Source: a virus. Taken from it: a stretch of 38,166 nt of DNA. The DNA lies in the IMG/VR virus record IMGVR_UViG_3300036850_000036, positions 1-38,166 of that record; one strand, given 5' to 3'. Positions 1-6,942 of the stretch are shown in pieces. Every line of letters begins with the position of its first letter. Positions within the stretch are counted from its first letter, which is position 1. Under the pieces are notes generated by a model. It saw only the letters and a list, made by a program, of their open reading frames with translations, searched no databases and was not told where the DNA came from. The position numbers and the translations under genes were made by a program.

Positions 1-404
1 GTGGCAGCTGCCCACTGCTCGTCCGTCAATTCGGCAGCCTGTAGGGCCCTCTGGAGGACTGCGGCGATCATCCGTGCCTCTGCCTGTACCGACTCGATGT
101 AACGCTCTGAGAGACCCGCCTGAACGGCCGCACGGGCTACCTGCGCCCCATGGGCGCGTTCCTCGCGTCCGAGCCGCACCCACTCCCTCAGCTCGCGCCC
201 AGCGCGGCTCCGCGCAATCTCGAACTTCTCCGGCTCCCAATCGTGCTCCTGCGCCTCCAACTCGCGCTCGCGTTCGATCTCTTTCCCGATCCGTTCCTCA
301 AGCCACAAGATCCGGTATCCGGATCGCCGAACCTCGCTGAGGATCGCGTCCCACGGCGCAACATCGACTTCGCCGTCATGCGGAATCTGCTTTTTGGTCT
401 CCAT
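1..404 (-). CDS. Phage protein resembling small-terminase-type proteins (3' end outside window)
   Basis: The frame is open from an ATG at 404 to the left edge, giving at least 134 residues beginning METKKQIPHDGE. A GGGAG ribosome-binding site lies 7 bases upstream. The protein is charged and largely helical, with a Glu/Arg-rich middle and an end reading AAVLQRALQAAELTDEQW. From memory, actinophage proteins of this shape (an early WxxxILxEVxRxxGxxxWL-like stretch and a late LxxALxxAELTxEQ-like stretch) are often encoded at the start of the packaging operon, so a small terminase or terminase-associated role is my reading. The direction matches the virion operon at the other end of the window. 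No catalytic motif is visible, and other phage roles are possible. Confidence 0.55.
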   Translation of the reverse strand, partial: METKKQIPHDGEVDVAPWDAILSEVRRSGYRILWLEERIGKEIERERELEAQEHDWEPEKFEIARSRAGRELREWVRLGREERAHGAQVARAAVQAGLSERYIESVQAEARMIAAVLQRALQAAELTDEQWAAA

Positions 405-479
405 CAGTGTTCTCCCTGCTCAACGGCTTCCCAATCACTCCGCAAGCCTGTGACCTGCGGGGGGGACTTGGAAAATGCC

Positions 480-889
480 AAGTCTACCCAGCTCTACCCC
501 CTCTGACCTGGTAAAACAAGTGATAGGTAGACTTGGTAGACTTAAAAGCGTAGGTACGCCACCTATATAAGCGCAACAGTAATATATTACTGTTTTTCTC
601 ACCTGCAAGTACCTCTAATCTAAGTCTACCCAAGTCTACCTCTCTTAAGTGTTTTTACTGGTAAGAGAGTCGGCAAGCCTTTTCCACTCAGGTAGACTTG
701 CCGTGGTCAAAGCCCCGTCCAAGTCTACCCACAAGCTTCCCCACACCCTTCCAAGTCTACCTAGGCAACCCTAATAAATGCGGAGAGTACACACTCACTA
801 ACTTTCTGGGTTATGCACATATCGATATGCATGAGCCTCGAAGGCCTCTGGGTAGACTTGAGGCTTCCAAGTCCCCCCTCAAGTCTACC
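480..889. repeat. Array of ten AAGTCTACC repeats in mixed orientation
   Basis: Forward copies of AAGTCTACC start at 480, 622, 632, 721, 753 and 881. Reverse copies (GGTAGACTT) start at 526, 535, 691 and 851. Two pairs are head-to-tail neighbours (526/535 and 622/632). Several copies are about 30 bases apart (691/721, 721/753, 851/881), close to three helical turns. Degenerate versions occur near 491 and 869. The pattern fits iterons of a replication origin or an operator array for a phage regulator. Its position beside the helicase gene of a prim-pol replicon favours the first. Confidence 0.85.
575..594. repeat. 20-bp perfect AT-rich palindrome
   Basis: AACAGTAATA is followed directly by its reverse complement TATTACTGTT and then by a T run (595-597). 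It sits in the most AT-rich part of the repeat region. It could be a dimeric protein-binding site, a DNA-unwinding element, or a weak terminator on the plus strand. Confidence 0.75.
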
Positions 890-906
890 CAACCCTCAGT
901 AATCAC

Positions 907-2532
907 TTATTGACTTAGAGTCTTGACGTGCCACATGTAGACGCCCTTGGTCTTCTTTTCCGAACGCACCACTTGGACATCCCCGAACCACCGGCGATCT
1001 TTGTAACCGAGGTACCTGCCGAGCGTCATGGCGAACGATCCGGTGGCGAAACCCGTCCACTTCATCGCCAGCGCCCCAGGTAGCACCTCTTCCATCCTCG
1101 ACGACATGTTGATAGCGTTCGCAAGATCTTTGGTGTTCCACAACGTGTTCCCGAAGTGCTCTTTCACCACGTGGAGGAACGACTCCCATTCGTCGTCTTC
1201 GGCGGACATGACCGGCCTGACGGTCTTCGAGTCGAACTCTTCCCCGAGGCCCGCGTGGCTCAAGATCCCCGACAGCATCTGTCGCCATAGCGCATAGGAG
1301 TCCGAGCCGGTGGCCGGTGGCATTTGCGCTCCTGCGTACAGCCATGACCGGATCACGGTCATCAAAGCGCTCAGGTACTCGCCGCGCCTGTCCCCCATCC
1401 ACTTGACCGGGTTCGCAATGTCGAACCCGGTTCGGTTCTCAGGGTCGGGGCCAGCATCCAACCGGACCTTGAGCACACGACGTGCCATGTCGCCTCCAAT
1501 AGAGGCGTTGTTGCCCGTGAGAATCCACAACCTGTCGTTGGGGATCGTGGCATCGATGTTGCCCCCCAAGAGCCTGTCCGACCACGTTTCGGCCGTCAGC
1601 AGGGCTTCCAGCGACGGCGAACTGATCATGCCCTTGACGTTGTCGAACACGATGATGCCCTCAGCGCCGAGTAGGGCCGTGGTGATGGTCTTGCGCATCT
1701 CCGCTTCCTTGTCGGGCAGCGAGCCGCGCAGGGTGCCCCCGTGGAGTTTGCGGAGCATCCCCGCGAGGTAGCCCTTGCCACTCCCTGGCTGGTGCGCTTC
1801 GATGATGCCGAGCTTGTACGGCCCTGGTGCGAGGTAGCGCAGCAACGGCGTGAAAGCCATACCAATCCAGTTGGATTTGTCTGCTTCGGATTCGAACGGG
1901 AACTGCGCCACGGGATACTTGATCAGGGTTGCGGCTTCGAAGAGGTTTTGCCGCGACGGTTCTTCGGGAACATGGATCTTGAGGCCGTCTTCGGGCTGGT
2001 ACAGCATCCGAGTAACGGGGTCGTAACCCGCCTGGTCGATGAGGTCCCCATCGCCTCGGAAGAGCGGAATCGAGGTGATCCCTGCCAGCTCACGCGCGTT
2101 GGGAAGCCGGTGGACGGCGCCGCAGGCGTTCTCCGCCGCGATCAAAGGGAAGTTGGTGTCGCGCACACCGTCTTTCGTGTGCTTGATCGACCGGAACGTG
2201 TAGTCGATCTCAGCGCGCAACCGTTTCGAGTCCAACGGCTGGATAGCGCCCGGCACGACCCGGACCAGTTCCCCGCGCCGCTTGAACATGTGGTCGAGTT
2301 CGCCGACGCCGATGCGACGGGACAGCCAGAGGTGCAAGCCGGATGCCTCGGTGGCGTCGCAGATCGGCCGGTCGATATCCTCGGCTGACGAGTCATTGAC
2401 GCCATCGGGCACTACCGGAGTTTCGGTCTGCCCATCGCTGTCGCTCTGCGCCATGCCTTCGAGCATGGCCTTAGCCCAGTCATCACTGGAATCCGGGCCG
2501 GTTGCGGTGTTTGCGTTGTCTGTGTCGGTCAT
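907..2532 (-). CDS. D5/SF3-like replicative helicase (phage primase-associated)
   Basis: About 541 residues. A P-loop HQPGSGKG lies near residue 250, a Walker B strand IIVFDN near 295, a sensor-like LTGNN near 340, and an arginine-rich MARRVLKVRLD just after. This order fits the AAA+/SF3 helicases that phages and plasmids pair with a prim-pol. It probably unwinds DNA at the phage origin. The prim-pol is upstream in the same operon, and the repeat array begins just past this gene's stop. I chose the ATG at 2532 because AGGTGA lies 8 bases ahead of it; a GTG at 2544 would add four residues but has a poor site. The N-terminal ~60 residues are acidic and probably disordered. Confidence 0.82.
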   Translation of the reverse strand: MTDTDNANTATGPDSSDDWAKAMLEGMAQSDSDGQTETPVVPDGVNDSSAEDIDRPICDATEASGLHLWLSRRIGVGELDHMFKRRGELVRVVPGAIQPLDSKRLRAEIDYTFRSIKHTKDGVRDTNFPLIAAENACGAVHRLPNARELAGITSIPLFRGDGDLIDQAGYDPVTRMLYQPEDGLKIHVPEEPSRQNLFEAATLIKYPVAQFPFESEADKSNWIGMAFTPLLRYLAPGPYKLGIIEAHQPGSGKGYLAGMLRKLHGGTLRGSLPDKEAEMRKTITTALLGAEGIIVFDNVKGMISSPSLEALLTAETWSDRLLGGNIDATIPNDRLWILTGNNASIGGDMARRVLKVRLDAGPDPENRTGFDIANPVKWMGDRRGEYLSALMTVIRSWLYAGAQMPPATGSDSYALWRQMLSGILSHAGLGEEFDSKTVRPVMSAEDDEWESFLHVVKEHFGNTLWNTKDLANAINMSSRMEEVLPGALAMKWTGFATGSFAMTLGRYLGYKDRRWFGDVQVVRSEKKTKGVYMWHVKTLSQ

Positions 2533-2588
2533 GGTAGTGTTCACCTGCCTTATCTGTTCTTAAGCTGTTGCGCAGCGGCATTGAAGGG

Positions 2589-2632
2589 CGCAAGTGCCCC
2601 GGCTCCTCACCCGAAGCCGGGGCACTGTTGCG
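2589..2632 (-). terminator. Strong hairpin between the small-gene chain and the helicase gene
   Basis: AGTGCCCCGGCT (2593-2604) pairs fully with AGCCGGGGCACT (2615-2626) around a 10-base loop. CGCAA/TTGCG can extend the foot with a small bulge. There is no T run. It is either a terminator of the actinobacterial type or an attenuator that lowers helicase expression relative to the upstream genes. Confidence 0.65.
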
Positions 2633-2633
2633 T

Positions 2634-2879
2634 CTAGGGGTTGTCGGCTCGACGTGAACGCCGTTGCCCTTCGGCAATCTGACGGAACAGGTGCGCCAAA
2701 GCTTCACGTCCCACGTGGTCGATGAACATCGGAGACTGTTCGATCTCCGATGCGATTTCGTCGTAAATGGCTGGCCGCACAGCAGCCACGATCTCACGAG
2801 CCTTGTCTTCCCATCCGATTGTGTGGCCGAGCAGGATTTCAGCTGTGGCACGTTCGGCCTCGGTGAGTTCGGTGCTCAT
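2634..2879 (-). CDS. Small phage protein of unknown function
   Basis: 81 residues, beginning MSTELTEAERATAEILLG, acidic and mostly helical, ending in a basic tail (QRRSRRADNP). I recognise no family. It is the last gene of the small-protein chain before the 2589-2632 hairpin. Its ATG overlaps the stop of the upstream 53-residue gene as ATGA, which implies translational coupling. The operon position suggests an early function, perhaps host takeover or regulation. Confidence 0.7.
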   Translation of the reverse strand: MSTELTEAERATAEILLGHTIGWEDKAREIVAAVRPAIYDEIASEIEQSPMFIDHVGREALAHLFRQIAEGQRRSRRADNP

Positions 2880-3037
2880 CGCGTCCTCTTCTCCATCGTT
2901 TTGAGCACGATCTCAGCACCGCAAGTCTGGCACCAGAATTCATCGTGCGTCTCGCCATTGGCGACGCGGATACCGTTGGTCCACGTGGCCCAGCGATAGC
3001 AGTAGGTGCACCGATATTCGGTGGTCTCCTCGTTCAC
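2876..3037 (-). CDS. Zinc-ribbon microprotein (53 aa)
   Basis: GTG start at 3037 overlapping the upstream TGA. The protein has two cysteine pairs, CTYC (residues 10-13) and CQTC (36-39), spaced as a small zinc ribbon, and a basic end (MEKRTR). Almost the whole protein is the ribbon, so it probably binds nucleic acid or a protein partner. It is one of four tiny CxxC proteins encoded in this stretch. The overlapping ATGA/GTGA junctions on both sides support a real gene. Confidence 0.72.
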   Translation of the reverse strand: MNEETTEYRCTYCYRWATWTNGIRVANGETHDEFWCQTCGAEIVLKTMEKRTR

Positions 3038-3201
3038 GACCCCCACCGCCGGTACTGCTCGTCAGCGATTTCGAACGGGTCCATCCCGTTCCAAGGGTTC
3101 GGATCTTCGGGGATCACGCAGTGACCGCACATGTCGTCTTTGCCTTCGGTGTCCGCGTCGTACAGGCTGCCACAATCGGTGCATACTCTGTCGTCGGTCA
3201 T
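3034..3201 (-). CDS. Zinc-ribbon-like microprotein (55 aa)
   Basis: Begins MTDDRVCTDCGSLYD and contains CTDC (residues 7-10) and CGHC (25-28), followed by an acidic stretch and a WRRWGS-like basic/aromatic end (QYRRWGS). Its ATG lies at the TGA of the 68-residue upstream gene, and its TGA overlaps the next GTG. The two pairs can bind one zinc ion. The function is unknown; an adaptor or nucleic-acid-binding role is inferred only from the fold type. Confidence 0.7.
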   Translation of the reverse strand: MTDDRVCTDCGSLYDADTEGKDDMCGHCVIPEDPNPWNGMDPFEIADEQYRRWGS

Positions 3202-3407
3202 CAGGATTCCTGGATGCGTTCGATGGTGACGCGGAACTTCTCCGCCTTAACCTGCAGAATCTCCCCGTCCTCCCGGGGAGTCAGCTCCACGATGGCGCCG
3301 GTGTTGCCGATGGCGCGCATGTCGACCCACATGTCAGGGAGATTGCGATAGTTGGCATCTTCGAAGAGCCCGAGGACATCTCCGCAGGAAAAGTTGTTGG
3401 GCATCAT
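3201..3407 (-). CDS. Small phage protein of unknown function
   Basis: 68 residues starting MMPNNFSCGDVLGLFED, with a central MWVDMRAIGNTGAIVEL that may form a small beta barrel. It has no cysteine pairs, unlike its neighbours. AGGAGG lies 5 bases before the first ATG, the clearest ribosome site in this part of the operon. The stop overlaps the start of the next gene. No family is recognised. Confidence 0.68.
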   Translation of the reverse strand: MMPNNFSCGDVLGLFEDANYRNLPDMWVDMRAIGNTGAIVELTPREDGEILQVKAEKFRVTIERIQES

Positions 3408-3515
3408 TCAGTCCTCCTCTTCGAACTGGTCGCCGTAGCAGTCTTCGCACATGCCGTCAGCGCCTTCAATGTCGTCGTCGTAGTCGATGCCGCATTCCTC
3501 GCAGGCCATCATCAT
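3408..3515 (-). CDS. Very small acidic zinc-binding protein (35 aa)
   Basis: Reads MMMACEECGIDYDDD and ends DQFEEED. CEEC (residues 5-8) and CEDC (23-26) form two pairs in a strongly acidic protein. Three consecutive ATG codons make the exact start uncertain (3515, 3512 or 3509). AGAGGA lies about 7 bases before the first. The stop directly abuts the next gene's ATG. Conserved spacing with its neighbours argues for a real gene in spite of its size. Confidence 0.62.
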   Translation of the reverse strand: MMMACEECGIDYDDDIEGADGMCEDCYGDQFEEED

Positions 3516-3518
3516 CGT

Positions 3519-3689
3519 TTAGTCCTCTTTCTTGCAGTCGGGGCAGAATGTCTCGTCGGCGCGTGGATCGAACTTCCAGCCGTCGAGCAGGTCTCGCCAG
3601 TTGTCTACGTCCATTGCATGGTGGTCGATCATCCACCCGTCACAACCGTCTTCGCTGTCACAGGTGCGGATCGGGATCGTTCCTCGCAT
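3519..3689 (-). CDS. Small Cys-containing phage protein (56 aa)
   Basis: Starts MRGTIPIRTCDSEDGC and ends CPDCKKED. C10 and C16 near the start and CPDC near the end could bind zinc. A tryptophan-rich middle (NWRDLLDGW) lies between. AGAGGA precedes the ATG by 7 bases. The layout, a C-x5-C followed by CxxC, differs from the ribbons nearby. The function is unknown. Confidence 0.66.
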   Translation of the reverse strand: MRGTIPIRTCDSEDGCDGWMIDHHAMDVDNWRDLLDGWKFDPRADETFCPDCKKED

Positions 3690-3692
3690 CGT

Positions 3693-3956
3693 TCAGTCCT
3701 CTTTCGTGTCGTCGTCAACGGGCACCAGCTGATAGGCACCCTCTTCGAAAAGCCCCGTATAGGGGTTGTTGTCGGGATCGAACGCACCGGGAGGTGCGAT
3801 CAGGTCAATCGGTTCGGTCGGGTACCCCGTGCGGTAGAAGAACTCCATACGTGTGACTGTCTCGACACGTCCCGGAAGGTCTGCCTCATGCGTGATCTCT
3901 TCACCGTCTGCGTCCTGAAAAGTGATACGAACCGAGGTCTTCTGATACCCGATCAT
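3693..3956 (-). CDS. Small phage protein of unknown function
   Basis: 87 residues. The first half (SVRITFQDADGEEITHEADLP, with RVETVTRMEFFYRTG) looks like an all-beta small domain. The second half is Pro/Asp-rich (PGAFDPDNNPYTG) and ends acidic. The start codon overlaps the upstream stop as ATGA, so it is coupled to the 56-residue gene before it. No family is recognised. Confidence 0.68.
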   Translation of the reverse strand: MIGYQKTSVRITFQDADGEEITHEADLPGRVETVTRMEFFYRTGYPTEPIDLIAPPGAFDPDNNPYTGLFEEGAYQLVPVDDDTKED

Positions 3957-4123
3957 GCCGTGTGGTCCTCGTTGTCTTCCACAGGCACCAACCGGTACCC
4001 GAGGTTTTCAGCCTGCGCTTCGAGCATGACCAGACGTTGTTTCCGCTTGTCCGCGCTGGTCTTGCCCGCCCACCTCGCAGCGGCGGCGGTTCGTGCGCGT
4101 TCGACGCGTTGTTCCTTGTTCAT
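3953..4123 (-). CDS. Small basic helical protein (56 aa)
   Basis: I start it at the ATG at 4123 because an almost perfect ribosome site, AAGGAGGTGA, lies 6 bases upstream. The frame stays open further back but only through prim-pol sequence. The protein begins MNKEQRVERARTAAAARW and is Arg/Lys/Ala-rich, then acidic at its end. It may be a small DNA-binding or protein-binding helix. It is the first gene after the prim-pol, and its ribosome site is the strongest in the operon, so it may be made in quantity. Confidence 0.7.
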   Translation of the reverse strand: MNKEQRVERARTAAAARWAGKTSADKRKQRLVMLEAQAENLGYRLVPVEDNEDHTA

Positions 4124-4148
4124 GCGCGTCACCTCCTTAGCAAGCATT

Positions 4149-5039
4149 CTAACACACGTTCCCGGCTCGCCTGCCCGCTTCCCACCCCGATTCAAACGTC
4201 CTACGTTGGGATGACTCGTCATCGTTCGCCCCGATGGAGAACATGACGGTCCGAAGCTCCGACCACGCCGCATCGACACTCATGGTGCCCATCTTCCCCA
4301 GCCGGTACGCCGCCACGTTGAGTTCGTTGTTCCGGGTCCCAGGTGCCGAACTGCCAAGCCGGTCAAGCACCCGCTCGGCTTCACGCTGCGCCTGCGCACT
4401 CCCTGGTTCGTACTGCGTTTCCGCACGTTCCGGGCGCTCCGATTTGCGCGTCAGCGCGACCAGCCAATCAGGGGCGGGGACGATAACAGTACTCCGAATT
4501 CCGCCCCTGGGAACCACTTGATAGCCCCCGCAGCCGGGAGCTTTCACGAGTCCTCCGATGCCGCGGACATCGATGCCAGGACCGAGGAGACCTGAGGAGT
4601 TGTGCACACCTTTCTGCCGTAGCACAACCTCGTCCCACCGGAAGTACAGGTGAGCCCCACCGGAGGGCGTTGCGACGGTCATCGTGGCTGTGAAGTCCGC
4701 TAGCGTGCTGCCGTGCTGCGCTGCGAGGTCACGCAGGGAGGCGAACCCGTCGATACCGCTCTTACGATCGATATCGATAACAAAGATGCCCGAACCAGGA
4801 CCCGTGGCGATCCCGACCGGATAACCGGTGAGCTCCCCGCTTGCCCACCACTCCCTGATCACCTCGACGTCACTTGTGGCCCTGGTCTTCCACCCTTCGA
4901 TCGCGGGCCGCTTCGTTCCGGGAACGAGCGGGAATACACGGAACCCGAGCCGCGAGCAGGCGTACGCCACCGCGCCAGCGCTGGGAGCCTGGCCCCCCGC
5001 GTTGGTGTCCTCAAACTTAACTGTCGTCACATCCATCAT
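4149..5039 (-). CDS. Bifunctional DNA primase/polymerase (prim-pol, AEP superfamily)
   Basis: 296 residues. AEP catalytic motifs are clear: FVIDIDR (residues 86-92, acidic DxD), TPSGGAHLYFR (124-134, with the conserved histidine) and GIDVRG (155-160), followed by VKAPG. The C-terminal third is helical and may contact the helicase. Such enzymes make primers and can extend them during phage or plasmid replication. It is the first gene of the minus-strand early operon, and a D5-like helicase follows in the same operon, a usual pairing. Two ATG codons (5039, 5036) are possible starts; neither has a strong ribosome site. Confidence 0.88.
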   Translation of the reverse strand: MMDVTTVKFEDTNAGGQAPSAGAVAYACSRLGFRVFPLVPGTKRPAIEGWKTRATSDVEVIREWWASGELTGYPVGIATGPGSGIFVIDIDRKSGIDGFASLRDLAAQHGSTLADFTATMTVATPSGGAHLYFRWDEVVLRQKGVHNSSGLLGPGIDVRGIGGLVKAPGCGGYQVVPRGGIRSTVIVPAPDWLVALTRKSERPERAETQYEPGSAQAQREAERVLDRLGSSAPGTRNNELNVAAYRLGKMGTMSVDAAWSELRTVMFSIGANDDESSQRRTFESGWEAGRRAGNVC

Positions 5040-5146
5040 CCTGTCATCAGTCGTCGTGGTGCAATCTTACCGCGTCTGGTAGTCTTGCGCTAGCGGGACA
5101 CCCGCTGACGATTGACTGACGATCGAAGATGATGAAGGGAAAACAG
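5040..5146. promoter_or_regulatory. Divergent control region between early operons
   Basis: The prim-pol operon leaves to the left and the long plus-strand operon to the right from this short gap, so promoters for both must lie here or just inside the genes. A 15-bp inverted repeat AGCGGG-ACA-CCCGCT (5092-5106) is a candidate operator. A TAAGAT-like -10 faces left near 5070. I see no convincing pair of -35/-10 boxes for either direction. Confidence 0.5.
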
Positions 5147-5725
5147 ATGGACGTGTACCGAGATGATGAAGCGCGCGAGGCTGCGGTCAAGGGCAGTGAT
5201 GACGCGCCACTTGACCTCCTCTCTGATGAGTTCGCCGCGTTCGCGAAGGAAGAGATGGAATACGAGGACCGCGAAGAGGACGACTTCACCGTCGAGGGGC
5301 AGGAGTTCACCGGAGTTGTCCTCGGCTTCGGCACCTCTTTCGATCCCGCACGCGATCACTCCCATGATCCCCGCGTGCCCGCGCCCAAGGAGAAGAGCTG
5401 CCCCGCGTGCCGGTGGGCGGATGTGGCTATCCTGCGGGTTTCCTCGGAAGACAACGTGCCTATGTACGTCGTGGTGACCATGGGGAAGTCGAAGAACCCG
5501 GGCGAAGACCAGCGGATGTCTGCTACCTGGACCGCCGACCCCATGGGCGTCCTGCGTGCGCTGCCCGTGTCGGGCCGCAACGGCGCCCCCGCGAAGATCC
5601 CGATGCCGAACGCCACCGCGTTCCGCAACGCGGCCACCGTTGACAAGGGTATTGCCCGCGTGCTGGAAGATCACGAGGAAGCGATTCCGGACTACGCGCC
5701 GCGCAGCAATGCGCTGGGATTCTAG
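5147..5725 (+). CDS. Phage protein of unknown function, first gene of the plus-strand operon
   Basis: 192 residues from the ATG at 5147, chosen because AAGGGA lies about 6 bases upstream; the ATG at 5129 has none. The N-terminal 50 residues are very acidic. A single CPAC pair sits near residue 85, followed by a beta-rich region with VVVTMGKSK and TWTADPMGVLRALP. No family is recognised. The leading position opposite the prim-pol suggests an early DNA-replication or regulatory role, but nothing in the sequence proves it. A structured leader follows before the next gene. Confidence 0.75.
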   Translation: MDVYRDDEAREAAVKGSDDAPLDLLSDEFAAFAKEEMEYEDREEDDFTVEGQEFTGVVLGFGTSFDPARDHSHDPRVPAPKEKSCPACRWADVAILRVSSEDNVPMYVVVTMGKSKNPGEDQRMSATWTADPMGVLRALPVSGRNGAPAKIPMPNATAFRNAATVDKGIARVLEDHEEAIPDYAPRSNALGF

Positions 5726-5769
5726 GGACTCAGGCCCCGCGTTGCGCGATCAGGCGCACCATGGTAGGT

Positions 5770-5904
5770 TTGACAGGTCTCACCAAGCTTTCGGGCTACG
5801 GGGGCCAGGGACTTACCTCCCTGGTAGGGAGCCATCTTTCCAGGGGTGGAGATGGCTCCCGATAACATAACCCCTCAATCACGATCAAAGACGGAAGGAC
5901 ACTC
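5770..5904 (+). promoter_or_regulatory. Intergenic leader with -35-like box and two successive hairpins
   Basis: TTGACA at 5770-5775 is a good -35 box, but no good -10 is found at the right distance. Hairpin A pairs CCAGGGA (5805-5811) with TCCCTGG (5818-5824). Hairpin B has an 11-bp perfect stem, 5827-5837 with 5850-5860. The loop of B repeats CCAGGG (5840-5845), so CCCTGG (5819-5824) could pair there instead. This could be a terminator after the first gene or an attenuator for the second. Confidence 0.6.
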
Positions 5905-6252
5905 ATGTTCAACATGTCAGATGAGGACCACCGCGCCTACGCGGTTGCAGGTTTCCACAAGCTCGCCGATTTTCTGCACACCTACAGCGACATGTCGCTG
6001 CTGAACACCGCGAGCCGCATCGACGTTCAGTACAGCATCCTGGAAGAGGACAACGACAAGGCTCGTGAGGAGTACAACGCGCTGTCACAGTTCATGCAGG
6101 ACGTCAACGACCTTACCCATGCTGAGTTCAGTACCGCTTCGGATGTGTACGACGACGCTACCCACCACATCGCAATGCTGTTGTTCGGCGTTGGCACCGT
6201 TGCCTACCGCGTGGTGTGGATCGAGCGGATGGGAGAGGCCGAAGATGAGTAA
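5905..6252 (+). CDS. Phage protein of unknown function
   Basis: 115 residues, mainly helical and acidic, starting MFNMSDEDHRAYAVAGF. AAGGA lies 5 bases before the ATG. A late hydrophobic stretch (HHIAMLLFGVGTVAYRVVW, about residues 86-104) could be a membrane-associated helix. Its last 8 bases overlap the next gene. It is the first gene after the hairpin leader. No family recognised. Confidence 0.7.
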   Translation: MFNMSDEDHRAYAVAGFHKLADFLHTYSDMSLLNTASRIDVQYSILEEDNDKAREEYNALSQFMQDVNDLTHAEFSTASDVYDDATHHIAMLLFGVGTVAYRVVWIERMGEAEDE

Positions 6253-6439
6253 CCGATACGAATACTTGGTGAGCTACGCACATCAGAGCGGATTCGGTCG
6301 CGCGAGTGTGTTTCGAAGCGCACCCGCTGACAGTCTGGAAGCTGTCGAAGAAATGGAAGCTGCGATCAGGCAGAACAACCCGTCTACCGGTCCAATCGCT
6401 GCCATCAACATCGTTCTGTTGCGGGAGTGGTCAGAGTGA
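6245..6439 (+). CDS. Small phage protein of unknown function (64 aa)
   Basis: Begins MSNRYEYLVSYAHQSGFG and ends INIVLLREWSE. The pattern, a strand with Tyr/Ser, then FGRASVF, a helix EAVEEMEAAIR and a final strand, suggests a compact alpha/beta domain. The start overlaps the previous stop (ATGAGTAA), and the stop overlaps the next GTG. The function is unknown. Confidence 0.68.
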   Translation: MSNRYEYLVSYAHQSGFGRASVFRSAPADSLEAVEEMEAAIRQNNPSTGPIAAINIVLLREWSE

Positions 6440-6942
6440 GTGACGAACGGGAAACGAACCTCGCTTCCGTCCTGCGGATTACCGAACCGGGGATTCTCGG
6501 AGCGAATCCAAAGGTGTTCGCGGAGTTCCAAGGTGCCATCTTTTACACGATCACCGAGGAATTCCAACCAGGGGGAAGCGAACGGTTTGCGCCCAACGTG
6601 GACATCTGGACTTACATCAACCCGCGTCTGATCGGACTTGACATCGACGTGGAGATGGTGGGAGCCCTACAGGTGACGGGAACGTCTACGAGTTTCTACG
6701 TCGATACCGACAGCGTTTTCGTGGGTGTCGAGTTGTGGAAGCCGCTGCACAACCCCGATTGCGGGAGTGACGAAAACCTGTGGTGGCGAAGTCGGTACCA
6801 CCGTTGCACCGTCAGCGTGATCGAACCGGGTCACTTCGAAGTGCGGAGTGCTCAGGTTCCCGGAACGACCATGATCTACACGGGGCAAGTGCTCCACGAA
6901 GGTGACTACACGCCGAAGATGAGAGGAACGAACGATGAGTGA
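6436..6942 (+). CDS. Phage protein of unknown function (168 aa)
   Basis: GTG at 6436 overlaps the previous TGA; GGGAG lies about 9 bases upstream. The protein is beta-rich with alternating acidic and aromatic residues and contains YVDTDSVFVGVELW in its second half. No transmembrane segment, cysteine motif or catalytic signature is seen, and no family is recognised. Overlaps on both sides place it in one translational chain. Confidence 0.68.
   Translation: MSDERETNLASVLRITEPGILGANPKVFAEFQGAIFYTITEEFQPGGSERFAPNVDIWTYINPRLIGLDIDVEMVGALQVTGTSTSFYVDTDSVFVGVELWKPLHNPDCGSDENLWWRSRYHRCTVSVIEPGHFEVRSAQVPGTTMIYTGQVLHEGDYTPKMRGTNDE

Larger units (their letters stand above)
405..906. other. Non-coding control or origin region
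   Basis: About 500 bases lie between the helicase stop and the start of the cut left-end gene. I find no credible gene here: short plus-strand frames lack ribosome sites and run through the repeats. The block is richer in A+T than its surroundings, especially 510-660. It holds ten copies of a 9-bp core in both orientations and a 20-bp perfect palindrome. It must also contain any promoter for the left-end gene; I could not identify a convincing one. Confidence 0.7.

Noticed and set aside
698-913. Open frame of 71 codons on the plus strand inside the repeat block
   Set aside because: It has no ribosome site, consists mostly of repeat sequence and runs into the end of the helicase gene.
1741-2388. 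215-codon plus-strand frame opposite the helicase
   Set aside because: It is the antisense of a clear helicase with P-loop and Walker B; its protein has no fold-like pattern.
3006-4214. 402-codon plus-strand frame opposite the small-gene chain
   Set aside because: Seven minus-strand genes with coupled starts and cysteine pairs explain this DNA; the long frame is a product of GC-rich codons.
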